DNA from: a virus
Virus record (IMG/VR): IMGVR_UViG_3300042467_000627
Span: 1 to 31,846 of that record
Strand: one strand, 5' to 3'
DNA: 31,846 nucleotides
The position numbers and the translations under genes were made by a program. Shown in pieces: positions 13,454 through 20,644 of this stretch (position 1 is the stretch's first letter; each line of letters starts with the position of its first letter). Below the pieces are notes generated by a model. That model was not told the origin of the DNA. It saw nothing but the letters and a program-made list of their open reading frames with translations, and did no database searches.

Positions 13454-14094
13454 TGGCTGGTAGACCACAGGGGGGCGGTGCCCCCCAACAAATGCAGAAC
13501 CAAATGCAGAACCAAATGCAGGGGATGCGTCAAGGGATGGCAGGTATGCCCTCACAAGTTCCGGGGGCTAATTTAGCCGCTCCGGGGGGTATGACTAAGC
13601 CTGCTGTTATGCCTCAAGGTTTTATGGACGCTCCGAATGGTCCGGGGGGTATGCAGCAAGGTATGACTAAGCCCGCTGTTATGCCTCAAGGGATGGCGCG
13701 GCCAATGCCTATGCCGGGTCCGGGTGGAGCGTCGGGTATGTTTCCTGTAATACCTCTTGAAGAACAACCAGCTATGCCACAAGGCCAAGGTTTGATAAAT
13801 CCAGACCCCGCTCAGGTACAGGCGATGTTTCAACAAGCGCAGGCACAGCAGGGTATGAATGTAGGGGCGTATCAACCTCAGATATCCCAACCGTTGCCAC
13901 CTGCTGCTCCGCAGCCACAGATATCTCAGCCCTTACCGCCCGCTGCTCCGCAGCCGCAGATGTCGCAGCCTCTTCCACAAGCGCAGCCTATGCCGCGCCC
14001 GATGCCGCGCCCGATGCCACAAGGTAGACCACAGATTATGGGTAATCCCACTGCTATGCCGTTGCAGCGTTCACAGTTTAAGGGTAGGCGATAG
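13453..14094 (+). CDS. Met/Pro/Gln-rich low-complexity protein, 213 aa
   Basis: Almost entirely low complexity: MQNQMQNQMQGMRQGM at the start, two copies of GMTKPAVMPQG (near residues 45 and 75), and three copies of a 13-residue PQISQPLPPAAPQ-type repeat (about 140-180). It ends in Met-Pro-Arg repeats and a short basic tail. No folded domain is visible. The start shares TAATG with the previous gene, so it is probably coupled. It lies among virion genes. Candidate roles are a flexible internal head protein or a fibre-like linker, but no family is recognised. The repeats are recognisable at the DNA level too, so length variation is expected. Confidence 0.6.
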   Translation: MAGRPQGGGAPQQMQNQMQNQMQGMRQGMAGMPSQVPGANLAAPGGMTKPAVMPQGFMDAPNGPGGMQQGMTKPAVMPQGMARPMPMPGPGGASGMFPVIPLEEQPAMPQGQGLINPDPAQVQAMFQQAQAQQGMNVGAYQPQISQPLPPAAPQPQISQPLPPAAPQPQMSQPLPQAQPMPRPMPRPMPQGRPQIMGNPTAMPLQRSQFKGRR

Positions 14095-14096
14095 TC

Positions 14097-14357
14097 ATGG
14101 CTAAGTCTCCAGCTTGGCAAAGAAAAGAGGGAAAAGACCCAAAGGGTGGGCTTAATGCAAAAGGCCGCGCTTCTGCCAAGAAGCAAGGGATGAACTTAAA
14201 GCCTCCTGCTCCAAACCCTAAAACGGATAAAGATGCAGCGAGGCGTAAGTCATTTTGTGCGAGAATGACAGGTATGAAGAAGGCTAACACCTCCGCTAAA
14301 ACCGCTAAAGACCCGAATAGCAGAATTAACAAAAGCCTGCGGGCTTGGAATTGTTGA
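14097..14357 (+). CDS. Short basic phage protein of SPAWQRKEGK type, 86 aa
   Basis: The sequence MAKSPAWQRKEGKDPKGGLN, the central KSFCARMTGMKK and the end AKDPNSRINKSLRAWNC form a pattern I recognise as widespread among small genes in tailed-phage structural regions, always basic and of unknown function. About one quarter of residues are Lys or Arg. Two Cys are present, one in SFCARM and one at the C-terminus. It lies between the low-complexity pair and a virion protein and may bind DNA inside the head (inference). Confidence 0.75.
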   Translation: MAKSPAWQRKEGKDPKGGLNAKGRASAKKQGMNLKPPAPNPKTDKDAARRKSFCARMTGMKKANTSAKTAKDPNSRINKSLRAWNC

Positions 14358-14367
14358 GTAAAAAATC

Positions 14368-15159
14368 ATGGCAAATACCAGTGTAGTTTCTTCCGTCAGT
14401 CGTCTGGGCAAATATGAGCCGTTTCATATACAGGTCTCTCGTGGGCAGATCACGATGCACTCGACGGTCATTGTGTTTGGGTACAACCCCGACGTAGACA
14501 CATCTGAAGAATCTGTATGGCCTGATGGGGGCACGGTTCCTCATCCAACAGTAGCATCAGTGCTCAAAATTAGCTCATCTAGTACGAACGACGCGGCTGC
14601 GGGTACAGGGGCAAGAACAGTTACGATTGTTGGGCTTGATGGTGATTTCAACGAAGTCAGCGAAACTGTAACCCTAGATGGGCAGACAGCGGTAAACACG
14701 ACCAAAAGTTATCTCTATGTAAATCAGTTCTACGTGACTTCTGTCGGATCAGGTGGAGCCAATGCGGGGAATATCAACGCGGGTACAGGCATAGTGACTT
14801 CGGGTGTTCCAGCCGTGCTGTATGATATTATTGCAACAGGGTTCAACAACCGTACTACGGGCCATTACTGCGTTCCAGCAGGGTACACAGGATACATGCT
14901 ACAGGGGCTTTTTTCTGCTGGGCAGGCATCTGGTAACTCCTCCGTTACTGGGTTTTTGAAGCAGCATGGGCCTGATGACATCCTTCGCGTGGGTGCCGTG
15001 ACAGCCGTCAACAATGGTACGGCAGATTACCTGTTTGAACTTCCTTACAGAATCCCTGAAAAGAATTGCGTCGGGGCCACAGCGATAGGTGCAGCGGCAA
15101 ACAACTCGGTCAGTTCGTACTTCAATATTCTGTTGATTAAGAACAACGGTCAAACCTAA
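14368..15159 (+). CDS. Beta-rich virion protein, 263 aa
   Basis: Rich in Ser, Thr, Gly, Val and Asn with a beta-strand pattern throughout. The N-terminus is MANTSVVSSVSRLGKYEPF. A central segment, GARTVTIVGLDGDFNEVSE followed by TVTLDGQTAVNTT, is typical of a phage structural family I have seen in marine and freshwater phages. The C-terminus closes with YFNILLIKNNGQT. No enzyme motif, signal peptide or membrane helix is seen. SD is weak (GAGTAAA). Its stop overlaps the next gene by one base (TAATG), so they are coupled. It is probably a neck, spike or surface protein. The exact position in the virion cannot be told from sequence. Confidence 0.7.
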   Translation: MANTSVVSSVSRLGKYEPFHIQVSRGQITMHSTVIVFGYNPDVDTSEESVWPDGGTVPHPTVASVLKISSSSTNDAAAGTGARTVTIVGLDGDFNEVSETVTLDGQTAVNTTKSYLYVNQFYVTSVGSGGANAGNINAGTGIVTSGVPAVLYDIIATGFNNRTTGHYCVPAGYTGYMLQGLFSAGQASGNSSVTGFLKQHGPDDILRVGAVTAVNNGTADYLFELPYRIPEKNCVGATAIGAAANNSVSSYFNILLIKNNGQT

Positions 15160-15320
15160 TGGCTAAAGAAATTTGGGATAAGGAGCGCCCTAAAGGGCTA
15201 GGCAAACCAAAGAAGCTAAGTTCTGCCAAGAAAGCCTCAGCTAAAGCTGCAGCGAAGAAAGCAGGGCGACCTTACCCGAATCTCGTTGATAACATGCGGG
15301 CAGCTAAGAGTAAAAAATGA
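15159..15320 (+). CDS. Tiny Lys/Ala-rich basic protein, 53 aa
   Basis: A small gene fitted exactly between neighbours: its ATG overlaps the previous stop (TAATG) and its stop overlaps the next start (ATGA). The protein begins MAKEIWDKERPKGLGKPKKL, passes through a Lys/Ala helix, and ends with GRPYPNLVDNMRAAK. Seventeen of 53 residues are Lys or Arg. The 'PKKL ... AAGRPYPNLVDN' pattern is one I recognise from other phage virion regions, with no known function. It probably binds DNA or a neck protein. The perfect double overlap strongly supports it as a real gene. Confidence 0.8.
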   Translation: MAKEIWDKERPKGLGKPKKLSSAKKASAKAAAKKAGRPYPNLVDNMRAAKSKK

Positions 15321-16021
15321 CCACTTCAGGCACAGCGACTTGGACTCCTGATTTTGCCGAAATTATCGAAGAAGCCTTTGAGAGAGTCGGGGTTGAGGTA
15401 CGCACGGGTTATCAGTTCAAAACGGCGAGGCGCAGCCTCAATTTGCTGTTTCAAGAATGGGCTTCGCGTGGTCTAAACCTATGGACAATCGAACAGGGTT
15501 CTTTGAATTTGAGCGTGGGCGTAAGCAATTACCCTCTCCCTGCAGACACCATAGACCTGATTGAAACCGTTGTACGGCAGAATGATGGCAATCCCACCAC
15601 GCAAGTAGACCTGCAGATAGCTAGAATCAGTGTCTCTACTTATGCCACAATCCCCAACAAATTGGCTACAGGCAGACCCATTCAGATTTTTGTAGACCGC
15701 CAAACGGATGCACCGATAGCGAGAATCTGGCCTGCCCCCAATGTAGACGGGTACAAGCTGGTGTATTGGAAACTCCGTAGAATGGACGATACCGGTTCCG
15801 CAGGTACGAATACCGCCGATATGCCGTTCAGATTTGTTCCCGCTTTGATCGCGGGACTGTCTTACTATCTCTCTATCAAGACTCCTGAAGCCGAAGGCCG
15901 AATCCCGATGCTGAAGCAAATATACGACGAAGCCTTCCAGTTAGCCGCTGATGAAGATAGGCAGAGAGCGTCGGTAAGATTTGTTCCCGCTATCAGCTAC
16001 GTAGGTGGCGGAGGCTGGTAA
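15317..16021 (+). CDS. Probable head-tail adaptor / neck protein, 234 aa
   Basis: The helical N-terminal part FAEIIEEAFERVGVEVRTGYQ and ARRSLNLLFQEWASRGLNLW is followed by a beta part (SVGVSNYPLPADTIDLIETV ... GRPIQIFVDRQTDAPIARIWP) and a helical C-terminus. This helix-then-beta plan is common in neck proteins that dock under the portal of short-tailed phages, the role filled by P22 gp4 and T7 gp11. Its position after head genes and before the second adaptor (16718) fits. No enzyme motif. The start overlaps the previous gene by four bases and its end shares TAATG with the next. Confidence 0.75.
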   Translation: MTTSGTATWTPDFAEIIEEAFERVGVEVRTGYQFKTARRSLNLLFQEWASRGLNLWTIEQGSLNLSVGVSNYPLPADTIDLIETVVRQNDGNPTTQVDLQIARISVSTYATIPNKLATGRPIQIFVDRQTDAPIARIWPAPNVDGYKLVYWKLRRMDDTGSAGTNTADMPFRFVPALIAGLSYYLSIKTPEAEGRIPMLKQIYDEAFQLAADEDRQRASVRFVPAISYVGGGGW

Positions 16022-16347
16022 TGGCTCAGCGTTTTGCCAGTGAGAAAAAGGCGTTTGGCTTCTGTGATCGTTGCGCCTTTCGCTACCCACTGAAAAAGCT
16101 CAAGCAGTATGTGGTTCTCGGTAAAATCATAAACCAGCGCGTGTGCCCAGAATGTTGGGAACCGGATAACATTAGGAATTGGGTAGGCATTATAGGCGCA
16201 CAGAAGGTAGCTAACGATCCGCAGGCACTGCGTAATCCAAGACCTGACACCAATTTGAATGCTTCCAGAGGGTTATTTGCATGGAACCCTATCGCTTCAC
16301 AACAGGCCGATTTTACGCTTAACAGCGTTTTTGTTACAATTAGCTAG
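16021..16347 (+). CDS. Zinc-ribbon phage protein, 108 aa
   Basis: A four-Cys zinc ribbon is clear: GFCDRCAFRYPLKKLK (C15, C18) and QRVCPECWEPDN (C42, C45). The C-terminal half is Asn/Ala-rich and lacks clear structure; it ends with a beta-like segment, FTLNSVFVTIS. Coupled to the adaptor gene by TAATG. Proteins of this CxxC-CxxC type, often with 'CPECWEP', sit beside neck genes in many tailed phages. The role is unproven; metal-stabilised structural protein or DNA contact are both possible. Confidence 0.8.
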   Translation: MAQRFASEKKAFGFCDRCAFRYPLKKLKQYVVLGKIINQRVCPECWEPDNIRNWVGIIGAQKVANDPQALRNPRPDTNLNASRGLFAWNPIASQQADFTLNSVFVTIS

Positions 16348-16356
16348 AGGTTACAG

Positions 16357-16542
16357 ATGAAGTACGATGACGTTTCTCAGGATAAGAAAATGATTAAGAA
16401 GGCTATGGGCATGCACGATGACCAATTGCATGAAGGCAAAAAGACACGCCTAAAGGGTCTCAAGAAAGGTGGAGTCACCTCTGCTGAAATGAAAAAGATG
16501 GGCCGGAATAGGGCTCGTGCCAAGAACCAAAAGAGTAAGTAA
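16357..16542 (+). CDS. Tiny Lys-rich basic protein, 61 aa
   Basis: The sequence (from MKYDDVSQDKKMIKKAMGMH) is charged and strongly basic: 19 of 61 residues are Lys or Arg, including KKTRLKGLKKGG and a terminal RNRARAKNQKSK. The middle could form an amphipathic helix. No Cys, membrane segment or known domain is seen. Ten bases separate it from the zinc-ribbon gene; SD GAGGT is present upstream. It belongs to a series of small basic genes in this part of the operon. Function is unknown; DNA binding in the virion is a guess. Confidence 0.7.
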   Translation: MKYDDVSQDKKMIKKAMGMHDDQLHEGKKTRLKGLKKGGVTSAEMKKMGRNRARAKNQKSK

Positions 16543-16544
16543 TC

Positions 16545-16697
16545 ATGAGTACACGTAAAACGGGCGGTACCGCCGAAAAAGTCCCGACTCCAAACACCGC
16601 TGGCTACCCAAATGAGAAGCCCAACACTCAGACCGTAAAAGTACGCGGCACGGGTGCAGCCGTCAAAGGCGATAAGTCTTCTACCAAGCTGGGTTAA
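16545..16697 (+). CDS. Tiny basic protein with TVKVRGTGAA motif, 50 aa
   Basis: The gene follows the previous stop by two bases. The product starts MSTRKTGGTAEKVPTPNTAG and ends TQTVKVRGTGAAVKGDKSS plus TKLG. I recognise 'TVKVRGTGAA.KG' as a recurrent motif of very small phage proteins near neck genes, without known function. It is basic, has no hydrophobic core and is probably disordered or folds on binding. A 20-base gap leads to the second adaptor gene. Confidence 0.78.
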   Translation: MSTRKTGGTAEKVPTPNTAGYPNEKPNTQTVKVRGTGAAVKGDKSSTKLG

Positions 16698-16717
16698 AAA
16701 GTTAAGGGATATTTGAC

Positions 16718-17359
16718 ATGAGCCTGACGTACCAGCAGCTTTACGATGCCATTCAGCAATATAGTGAAGTTGACGAGCCCACGTTCAACGCAAACATCCC
16801 TAACTTTGTAAAGAATACAGAGCTACTGGTCAACAACACCGTTCAACTCCCAGCATTCAGACGTAATGTTACGGGCGAAGCCACTCAGTTGTTTCAGTAC
16901 CTCAACATGCCATCAGACTTTTTGTCTGTGTTTTCAATGGCAACCATTGACGCTAGCGGTAACTACACTTACCTCCTGCAGAAAGATGTGAACTACATCC
17001 GTGAAGCCTACCCGTTTCCAACGGCTATCGGTGAGCCAAAATACTACGGTCTGTTTAGTTCTACTGCGTTTATTCTAGGCCCGACTCCAGACGTGAATTA
17101 CACGATGGAGCTTCATTACTACGCGGCTCCGCAGTCTATTGTTGACGCAGGGACTAGCTGGTTGGGCCAGAACTACCCCTCTGTGCTGCTCTGGGGCTCC
17201 TTGGTCGAAGCCTCTGTCTTTCTGAAAGGCGAAGCGGATATGACGCAGAACTACCAGAACAAGTATAATGAAGCGATGATGTTGCTCAAGCAGCTTGGAG
17301 ATGGTAAGAACCGCGAAGACAATTTCAGAACAACCCAAGTTAGAGATCAAGTCGTATGA
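16718..17359 (+). CDS. Probable tail adaptor / tail-tube-A-like protein, 213 aa
   Basis: Helical start (LTYQQLYDAIQQYSEVDEPT), then NIPNFVKNTELLVNNTVQLP, a beta core (FLSVFSMATIDASGNYTYLL, with GEPKYYGLFSSTAFILGPTP) and a helical end (EASVFLKGEADMTQNYQNKY). This is the pattern of adaptor proteins that connect portal/neck to the nozzle in short-tailed phages. I recognise 'YTMELHYYA' and 'LLWGSLVEA.VFLKGE' from such adaptors. Together with the 15317-16021 product and the 23750-26128 product it would form the tail stub. The end overlaps the next small gene by four bases (ATGA). Confidence 0.8.
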   Translation: MSLTYQQLYDAIQQYSEVDEPTFNANIPNFVKNTELLVNNTVQLPAFRRNVTGEATQLFQYLNMPSDFLSVFSMATIDASGNYTYLLQKDVNYIREAYPFPTAIGEPKYYGLFSSTAFILGPTPDVNYTMELHYYAAPQSIVDAGTSWLGQNYPSVLLWGSLVEASVFLKGEADMTQNYQNKYNEAMMLLKQLGDGKNREDNFRTTQVRDQVV

Positions 17360-17469
17360 ACGAAGAAAACGAAGCGAACCAGAATATAGAATTTACCCTC
17401 AATAGTGTCGCTGTAATGGCAGATCACTTTGAGCCCGACGCAGAATTTGAAATTTCCGAAGAGGTATAA
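17356..17469 (+). CDS. Tiny acidic protein, 37 aa
   Basis: Begins in the stop codon of the adaptor gene (ATGA) and ends three bases before the next ATG. The sequence starts MNEENEANQNIEFTLNSVAV and ends FEISEEV; it is strongly acidic, in contrast to the basic small genes nearby. A weak SD (AGAG) lies upstream, and translation is probably coupled. No family is recognised. A small partner or chaperone for an adaptor is possible. Short length keeps confidence moderate. Confidence 0.55.
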   Translation: MNEENEANQNIEFTLNSVAVMADHFEPDAEFEISEEV

Positions 17470-17472
17470 ATC

Positions 17473-17901
17473 ATGGCGATCACCCAAGCCTTAGCATCAG
17501 CGTTCAAAAGTGAGGTTCTACAAGGCATTCATAACTTCGCCGCTGCGGGTGGCGATACCTTCAAACTTGCTCTTTACACTTCGGCAGCTAACCTAGACTC
17601 CACGACTACGGTTTATACGACTTCTGGGGAATCTTCAGGACCGGGGTATACGGCGGGTGGGCAGACGCTGACTAATGTAGGTGTGAGTCTCTCGGGCACC
17701 ACCGCATTTCTGGATTTTGATGACGTGACATGGACCTCTGCTTCTATCTCTGCGGCGGGCGCTCTGATTTACAATTCTACTGATTCCAATAAGGCAGTAG
17801 CGATTCTGAGCTTCGGAGGGACGTACACCTCTACTAACGGCAATTTCCAAGTGACTTTCCCTGCTAACACTAGCAGCACCGCAATCATTATCCTGAATTA
17901 A
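17473..17901 (+). CDS. Beta-rich virion protein, 142 aa
   Basis: Helical start (ITQALASAFKSEVLQGIHNF), then a pattern I recognise from many tailed phages: GGDTFKLALYTSAANLDST, a turn-rich GYTAGGQTLTNVG and FLDFDDVTWTSASISAAGAL, ending in AIIILN. It is rich in Thr, Ser, Gly and Ala, with few charges and no enzyme motif. It is placed just before the first fibre, so it may be a tail or fibre-attachment protein; the family is usually annotated only as structural. SD GAGG lies upstream. Confidence 0.72.
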   Translation: MAITQALASAFKSEVLQGIHNFAAAGGDTFKLALYTSAANLDSTTTVYTTSGESSGPGYTAGGQTLTNVGVSLSGTTAFLDFDDVTWTSASISAAGALIYNSTDSNKAVAILSFGGTYTSTNGNFQVTFPANTSSTAIIILN

Positions 17902-17913
17902 GGGAGCAGCACC

Positions 17914-19431
17914 GTGCCTAAGATGCAAAATCGGGTCCAAGAGACCACTACTACTGGCGGTACCGGCACGATTACTTTGGCTGGTGCTGTTACTGGATAC
18001 ATTACATTTGCTGCGGGATTCACTACGGGCGATGTGCTCTTTTACACTATAGATAACGGCATTGGCGAGTGGGAAATTGGCATAGGTACCCTTGTTACTA
18101 CAGGTACACTATCTCGTACTACGGTCATCGCCTCGTCTAATAGCGGTGCGCTAGTCAACTTTTCTTCTGGTACTAAACGAGTATTTTGCTCCGCGCCCAC
18201 GCGCTCACTGGTCCCCGACCAAGACAGCAAAAGCGGCTACGTCCTCACTACAGACGGCACGAACCCAAGCTGGACTCAGACGCTAAACAGCGTCAACATC
18301 GGCAACACAACCGCAGGCACAGGCGCATTCACTACGCTCTCAGCCTCCTCTACCGTCTCTGGTACTGGCTTTAGTAACTATCTCGCTTCACCTCCCGCTA
18401 TCGGCGGCTCATCCCCTGCGGCGGGTGCATTCACCACGCTTTCATCTTCCAGCACGACGACTGTCGGCACTAACCTTGTTTTCTCAGGCACAGGCAACCG
18501 CATCACGGGCGACTTTAGTAATGCGACGATTGCTAATAGGGTGATGTTTCAGTCGAGTGCATCTAACACTCAAACTGTGCTCGGAGTTATCCCAAATGGG
18601 ACTAGTACATCATCTGCACTTAGTTTAGAAGGAGATAGCGCTGCTGCAAACGGCACAACTCTTCAACTTGTAAATAATATTGGTGGCGCAGGAACGGATT
18701 CAAGGATCGTTGCAGGTATTCGCGGCACCGGCACCTATCTCCCCCTAACAATCTACACAGGAGGCAGTGAGCGGGTCAGGATTAGTACGGCAGGCGTAGT
18801 CACCATAGGCAGCGCCATCAGCCTCGACCCCACGACAGCGAACTCGTTGGTAGTAAATAGTAGCGGGAATGTCGGGATCGGGACGAGTTCGCCGGGGGCT
18901 AGACTTAGCGTACAAAAAAACCAAGACGCATTGACTTATTTTGATATTAGCAACGAAACAAATGGATCAAGCGCGGGTGTTATTCAACGATTTATAACTT
19001 ACCTTTCGTCAGGGACAGGGACCACATCAGCAGATATTGTTAAGTACAAAACAGGACCGTGGTATTTTGCTAATAACGATGGCCCGATACAAATGCGGGC
19101 AAAAACCAATGGCGTTGAATTACTATCTGGCGCAGTAGTATGGACTACGCTTTCTGATGAGACTGAAAAAAGTATCATCGAACCTATTGAAAGTGCAGTA
19201 AGTAAGGTTGACACATTACGCTCAGTTATAGGTAGGTATAACACGGACAGCCCCGATGTGCGCCGACCGTTCCTGATCGCACAAGATGTTGAGAAAGTCC
19301 TTCCTGAAGCAACCCCAAGAATGACAGATGGAAAACTTGGATTGGACTATTCTGGAACCATTCCGCTGTTAGTAGCGGCAATTAAAGAACTCCACGCCGA
19401 AATCGAATCACTCAAACAGAGGATTAACTAA
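17914..19431 (+). CDS. Tail fibre with C-terminal S74 auto-cleaving chaperone domain, 505 aa
   Basis: Host-binding tail fibre or spike. The N-terminal 90 residues (NRVQETTTTGGTGTITLAGA onward) match a common virion-anchoring domain of phage fibres. A Ser/Thr/Gly-rich beta shaft follows, with triple-helix-like repeats. The C-terminal 93 residues form an intramolecular chaperone (peptidase S74): LSDETEKSIIEP with the S414-K419 dyad, FLIAQDVEKVLPEA and a final coiled coil (LLVAAIKELHAEIESLKQ). These domains help trimerisation and then cut themselves off. The start is GTG at 17914 with SD GGGAG. Coupled to the next gene by TAATG. Its anchor differs from that of the second fibre. Confidence 0.92.
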   Translation: MPKMQNRVQETTTTGGTGTITLAGAVTGYITFAAGFTTGDVLFYTIDNGIGEWEIGIGTLVTTGTLSRTTVIASSNSGALVNFSSGTKRVFCSAPTRSLVPDQDSKSGYVLTTDGTNPSWTQTLNSVNIGNTTAGTGAFTTLSASSTVSGTGFSNYLASPPAIGGSSPAAGAFTTLSSSSTTTVGTNLVFSGTGNRITGDFSNATIANRVMFQSSASNTQTVLGVIPNGTSTSSALSLEGDSAAANGTTLQLVNNIGGAGTDSRIVAGIRGTGTYLPLTIYTGGSERVRISTAGVVTIGSAISLDPTTANSLVVNSSGNVGIGTSSPGARLSVQKNQDALTYFDISNETNGSSAGVIQRFITYLSSGTGTTSADIVKYKTGPWYFANNDGPIQMRAKTNGVELLSGAVVWTTLSDETEKSIIEPIESAVSKVDTLRSVIGRYNTDSPDVRRPFLIAQDVEKVLPEATPRMTDGKLGLDYSGTIPLLVAAIKELHAEIESLKQRIN

Positions 19432-19790
19432 TGGCCGATTACAAAGAAACTGACGTCTCCGGGGTTGCATGGCAACGGGCGTATCAAATCCTGATTCTGA
19501 ACCCACTGGGTCAAGCGCCAACAGTGCGGTATGACGAGGAGCAGGTGATTAACCTCAACAATGAGCAGATCAAGCAATTTGTCGGCAATCTGGGTTACAC
19601 CGTAGACCCGCTCGGCATCATCGAACTGCGCGATCCAGAAACCCTAGAACTGACCGGCGAAACCATCCCGGTAGCGACGGTGCATGAAGCACTCTTCTCA
19701 GACTACATTAACAGAGCGATGGCTCGTGACGATGGGGCTAATCTAGTTCCTCCTGTTGAGCCTGTTGAGCCTGTTGAGCCGGAAGAATAA
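19431..19790 (+). CDS. Tail-fibre-associated protein, 119 aa
   Basis: Acidic protein starting MADYKETDVSGVAWQRAYQI, with a compact alpha/beta-like core to about residue 100 and a C-terminal triple repeat (PVEPVEPVEPEE) also visible as the 9-base DNA repeat CCTGTTGAG. It is coupled to the S74 fibre by TAATG. Small genes directly after fibres are often assembly chaperones or fibre-tip proteins, so that is the leading guess. No domain is recognised. Confidence 0.6.
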   Translation: MADYKETDVSGVAWQRAYQILILNPLGQAPTVRYDEEQVINLNNEQIKQFVGNLGYTVDPLGIIELRDPETLELTGETIPVATVHEALFSDYINRAMARDDGANLVPPVEPVEPVEPEE

Positions 19791-19837
19791 AACCTGCTAC
19801 ACTACGCGCTCCTATCAACAACAACTCATAGACGACT

Positions 19838-19993
19838 ATGCAGCCTAAAATTGAAATCAGTGTAGAGCTCTTGAACGCGGTCCTGAACTATCTGGGCACC
19901 AAGCCTTTCGTGGAAGTCGCAGGACTCATCAATGGCATTCAGGAGCAGGCCAAGGGGCAGTTGCCAGAGACAACGGAAGCGGTAGAGGAATAA
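19838..19993 (+). CDS. Small acidic protein (LLNAVLNYLGT type), 51 aa
   Basis: The product starts MQPKIEISVELLNAVLNYLG, continues with KPFVEVAGLINGIQEQAKGQ and ends in an acidic tail. It would fold as two helices. I recognise 'LLNAVLNYL...PY/F.EV..LI..IQ' as a frequent small gene in tailed phages with unknown role. The 47-base gap before it contains no strong SD, so its start is less sure. Confidence 0.65.
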   Translation: MQPKIEISVELLNAVLNYLGTKPFVEVAGLINGIQEQAKGQLPETTEAVEE

Positions 19994-20011
19994 GGTTAAG
20001 AGGAGGTAGGT

Positions 20012-20440
20012 ATGGTTACATCAAGACAGTGCTTTGCTAAGTGGGGCGACCCTAACACTCGGGAAGACGAGGGCAAATATATGGTGCTGTGGGACGTACC
20101 TACCTCGCTTGAAATCGGCGTGATCCCCAAAAGGCTGTACTGCAACCGTGCGATGATCGAGCCATTAACCAAAGCATTCAACAACATCATTAGCCGGGGT
20201 CTCATCAACCAGCTTAAAACTTGGGACGGGTGCTTCAATATCCGTAAAAAGAGAGGGGCAACCTCTCAGTCCCTTCATGCGTGGGGTATCGCTATTGATA
20301 TCAATGCCGCGTGGAATCCCTTCGGGAAAAAGGGCAATATGAGTCCTGAATTGGTGAAATGCTTCACAGACGCGGGTTTTGACTGGGGTGGCACATGGAG
20401 TAAGCCCGATTTTATGCACTTTCAATTAGCGAAAATATAA
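20012..20440 (+). CDS. Endolysin: M15 family peptidase (VanY / L-Ala-D-Glu peptidase-like), 142 aa
   Basis: Zinc peptidase that cuts peptidoglycan peptides for host lysis. The M15 zinc-site motif SLHAWGIAIDIN gives ligands H89 and D96; WSKPDFMHFQL gives catalytic D133 and zinc ligand H136. Domain length is typical for single-domain M15 endolysins, with no signal peptide and no cell-wall-binding domain, as is common in phages of Gram-negative hosts. It therefore needs the holin at 20449-20628. SD AGGAGG lies just upstream. It is placed inside the fibre cluster rather than at the end of the operon. Confidence 0.93.
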   Translation: MVTSRQCFAKWGDPNTREDEGKYMVLWDVPTSLEIGVIPKRLYCNRAMIEPLTKAFNNIISRGLINQLKTWDGCFNIRKKRGATSQSLHAWGIAIDINAAWNPFGKKGNMSPELVKCFTDAGFDWGGTWSKPDFMHFQLAKI

Positions 20441-20448
20441 GGTGATGT

Positions 20449-20628
20449 ATGAAAGATGTATTTGGTGTTTCTTTGGCGGAGGCGTCTACGTGGCGAAGCC
20501 TAATTGTTTTGCTGACACTGGTTGGCATTGAATTGAGCCCTGAGCAGGCCGAAGCAATCGGCAAAGCGGGGGCAGCGCTGTTTGTAGTTTTCGGAGTGTT
20601 CACTAAGCACAAATCGTCCGTAGGCTAG
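20449..20628 (+). CDS. Holin-like membrane protein, 59 aa
   Basis: Two hydrophobic segments, WRSLIVLLTLVGIEL (about residues 15-29) and KAGAALFVVFGVFT (about 39-52), flank a polar turn (SPEQAEAIG) and a short basic tail (KHKSS). This is the size and layout of a two-helix holin that releases endolysin. It starts eight bases after the M15 endolysin stop, with SD AAGGTGAT. No spanin genes are recognised nearby. Confidence 0.82.
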   Translation: MKDVFGVSLAEASTWRSLIVLLTLVGIELSPEQAEAIGKAGAALFVVFGVFTKHKSSVG

Positions 20629-20644
20629 CTGACAGAGACTCGGG

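Noticed and set aside
16713-16718. TTGACA just before the second adaptor gene
   Set aside because: No -10-like sequence lies 16-18 bases downstream, and the hexamer overlaps the start codon of the adaptor.
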